Positions 63,348 through 64,000 of a stretch of DNA of 64,000 nt are shown piece after piece. Made by a program: the position numbers and the translations under genes. The notes below the pieces were generated by a model, which ran no database searches, had not been told where the DNA came from, and worked only from the letters and a program-made list of their open reading frames with translations. The number at the start of each line of letters is the position of its first letter. Within the stretch, counting starts at the first letter, position 1. Source of the stretch: Sphingobacteriia bacterium (GTDB lineage: Bacteria > Bacteroidota > Bacteroidia > Bacteroidales > UBA7960). The stretch spans positions 124,001-188,000 of the forward strand of contig JAABRR010000002.1 in assembly GCA_011390785.1 (NCBI GenBank), read 5' to 3'.

Positions 63348-64000
63348 ATGAACAACCTTGCCAAAAGAATAATTCCCTGCCTTGATATTCGCGATGGGCG
63401 TACAGTAAAAGGGGTAAATTTTGTTGAAATAAGAGATGCCGGCGATCCTGTTGAACTTGCCCAACGTTACTCCGATCAGGGTGCCGACGAACTGGTATTT
63501 CTGGATATAACTGCTTCGCACGAAAAGCGAAAACTGCTGAAAGAACTGGTAGATAAGGTTGCCATGGCCATTAGCATACCTTTTACGGTGGGTGGCGGTG
63601 TGTCAGAAATTGCTGATGCCGATGTGCTGTTATCTGCGGGAGCCGATAAGGTTTCGGTTAATTCGGCTGCGATCTTAAATCCTGATATTATTGATGAGCT
63701 TGCCCAACAGTTTGGAAGCCAGTTTGTAGTGGTAGCCATTGATGCCAAACTCGAAGATGACGGCAAGTGGCAGGTTTACCGCAACGGAGGCCGCATCCCC
63801 ATGGGATTGGAGCTTTTTTCGTGGGCAAAAGAGATGCAGGAACGTGGAGCCGGTGAAATACTCTGGACATCGATGAATCATGACGGAACCCAGAATGGCT
63901 TTGCCAACGATACCATGCGCGAGCTGGGCCGTTCTCTCAGTATTCCTTTGATTGCATCAGGCGGCGCAGGAAAACCTGAACATTTTGCCGATGTTTTTTC
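63348..64000 (+). CDS. hisF: Imidazole glycerol phosphate synthase subunit HisF, N-terminal part
   Basis: HisF is the cyclase subunit that uses ammonia from HisH to make IGP and AICAR in histidine synthesis. The visible 217 codons begin [20 protein letters not shown], with the catalytic acid Asp13, the phosphate-binding [13 protein letters not shown], and the second catalytic Asp132 in [11 protein letters not shown]. The barrel continues through [14 protein letters not shown] and [13 protein letters not shown] to the window edge; about 35 residues remain outside. No other his gene is upstream within the window, so hisF begins a unit here. Confidence 0.96.
   Translation, partial: MNNLAKRIIPCLDIRDGRTVKGVNFVEIRDAGDPVELAQRYSDQGADELVFLDITASHEKRKLLKELVDKVAMAISIPFTVGGGVSEIADADVLLSAGADKVSVNSAAILNPDIIDELAQQFGSQFVVVAIDAKLEDDGKWQVYRNGGRIPMGLELFSWAKEMQERGAGEILWTSMNHDGTQNGFANDTMRELGRSLSIPLIASGGAGKPEHFADVF

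Noticed and set aside
1-64000. tRNA, rRNA, CRISPR arrays, transposases and prophage genes
   Set aside because: None was recognised on reading the intergenic regions and the coding sequences; no regularly spaced repeats of CRISPR type occur.

Overview
The window is chromosomal DNA of a Bacteroidota bacterium. It carries type IX secretion (T9SS)/gliding genes (porP, gldK, gldL, gldM), a secreted protein with a T9SS-type C-terminal tail, and lineage-typical families (DUF3098, DUF3078, DUF5686). Several intergenic regions hold TAnnTTTG -7 boxes, the Bacteroidota promoter signature, while Shine-Dalgarno sequences are mostly weak. A marine or gut Bacteroidales/Marinilabiliales-like organism is the best guess, but this is inference. 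No rRNA, tRNA, CRISPR array, transposase or prophage was found.

Layout. 1-4.2 kb (minus): T9SS core porP-gldK-gldL-gldM, with gldM cut by the window edge. 4.6-9.8 kb: an arginase-fold protein with lost metal ligands and topA (minus), divergent from miaB (plus). 9.8-14.3 kb: a T9SS cargo protein, a GT2 glycosyltransferase, an FkbM methyltransferase and a polysaccharide flippase, i.e. a small surface-glycan locus. 14.4-19.1 kb (minus): ftsX-DUF3098-uppP-truB-queA-ispD, a housekeeping envelope/tRNA-modification run. 19.2-26 kb: a DUF5686 outer-membrane protein, a seven-bladed propeller lipoprotein, a DUF3078 protein and a TPR lipoprotein. 26.2-35.6 kb: radical SAM enzyme, orphan ATP-grasp enzyme, dprA, ppa, a large hybrid histidine kinase and xseA. 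35.8-41.4 kb (minus): an M16 protease pair (one active, one inactive) and dnaX. 41.6-45.9 kb (plus): SDR-type threonine dehydrogenase, tatD, ansA and a YihY/BrkB membrane protein. 46-48.2 kb (minus): acpP-fabF-rnc. 48.6-51.6 kb (plus): a degenerate LTA-synthase-like membrane sulfatase and purN. 51.7-57.4 kb: a gluzincin lipoprotein, a membrane-anchored GNAT protein, a second GNAT protein and a nitroreductase. 57.5-60.3 kb: an accessory pocket with fic, mazEF and several repeat families. 60.3-64 kb: polA and the start of hisF.

Most of the window is ordinary core genome. The parts most worth a second look are the accessory pocket, where Fic and MazEF genes each end in the same hairpin repeat, mazEF is bracketed by a near-identical 23-bp direct repeat exactly 1000 bp apart, and a perfect 30-bp inverted repeat lies just beyond. 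Others are two apparent pseudoenzymes (arginase-like and sulfatase-like), the tail-to-tail GNAT pair of unknown function, an operator-like palindrome in front of the T9SS operon, and a repeat array in the fic promoter. No clearly new multi-gene system can be claimed from sequence reading alone.
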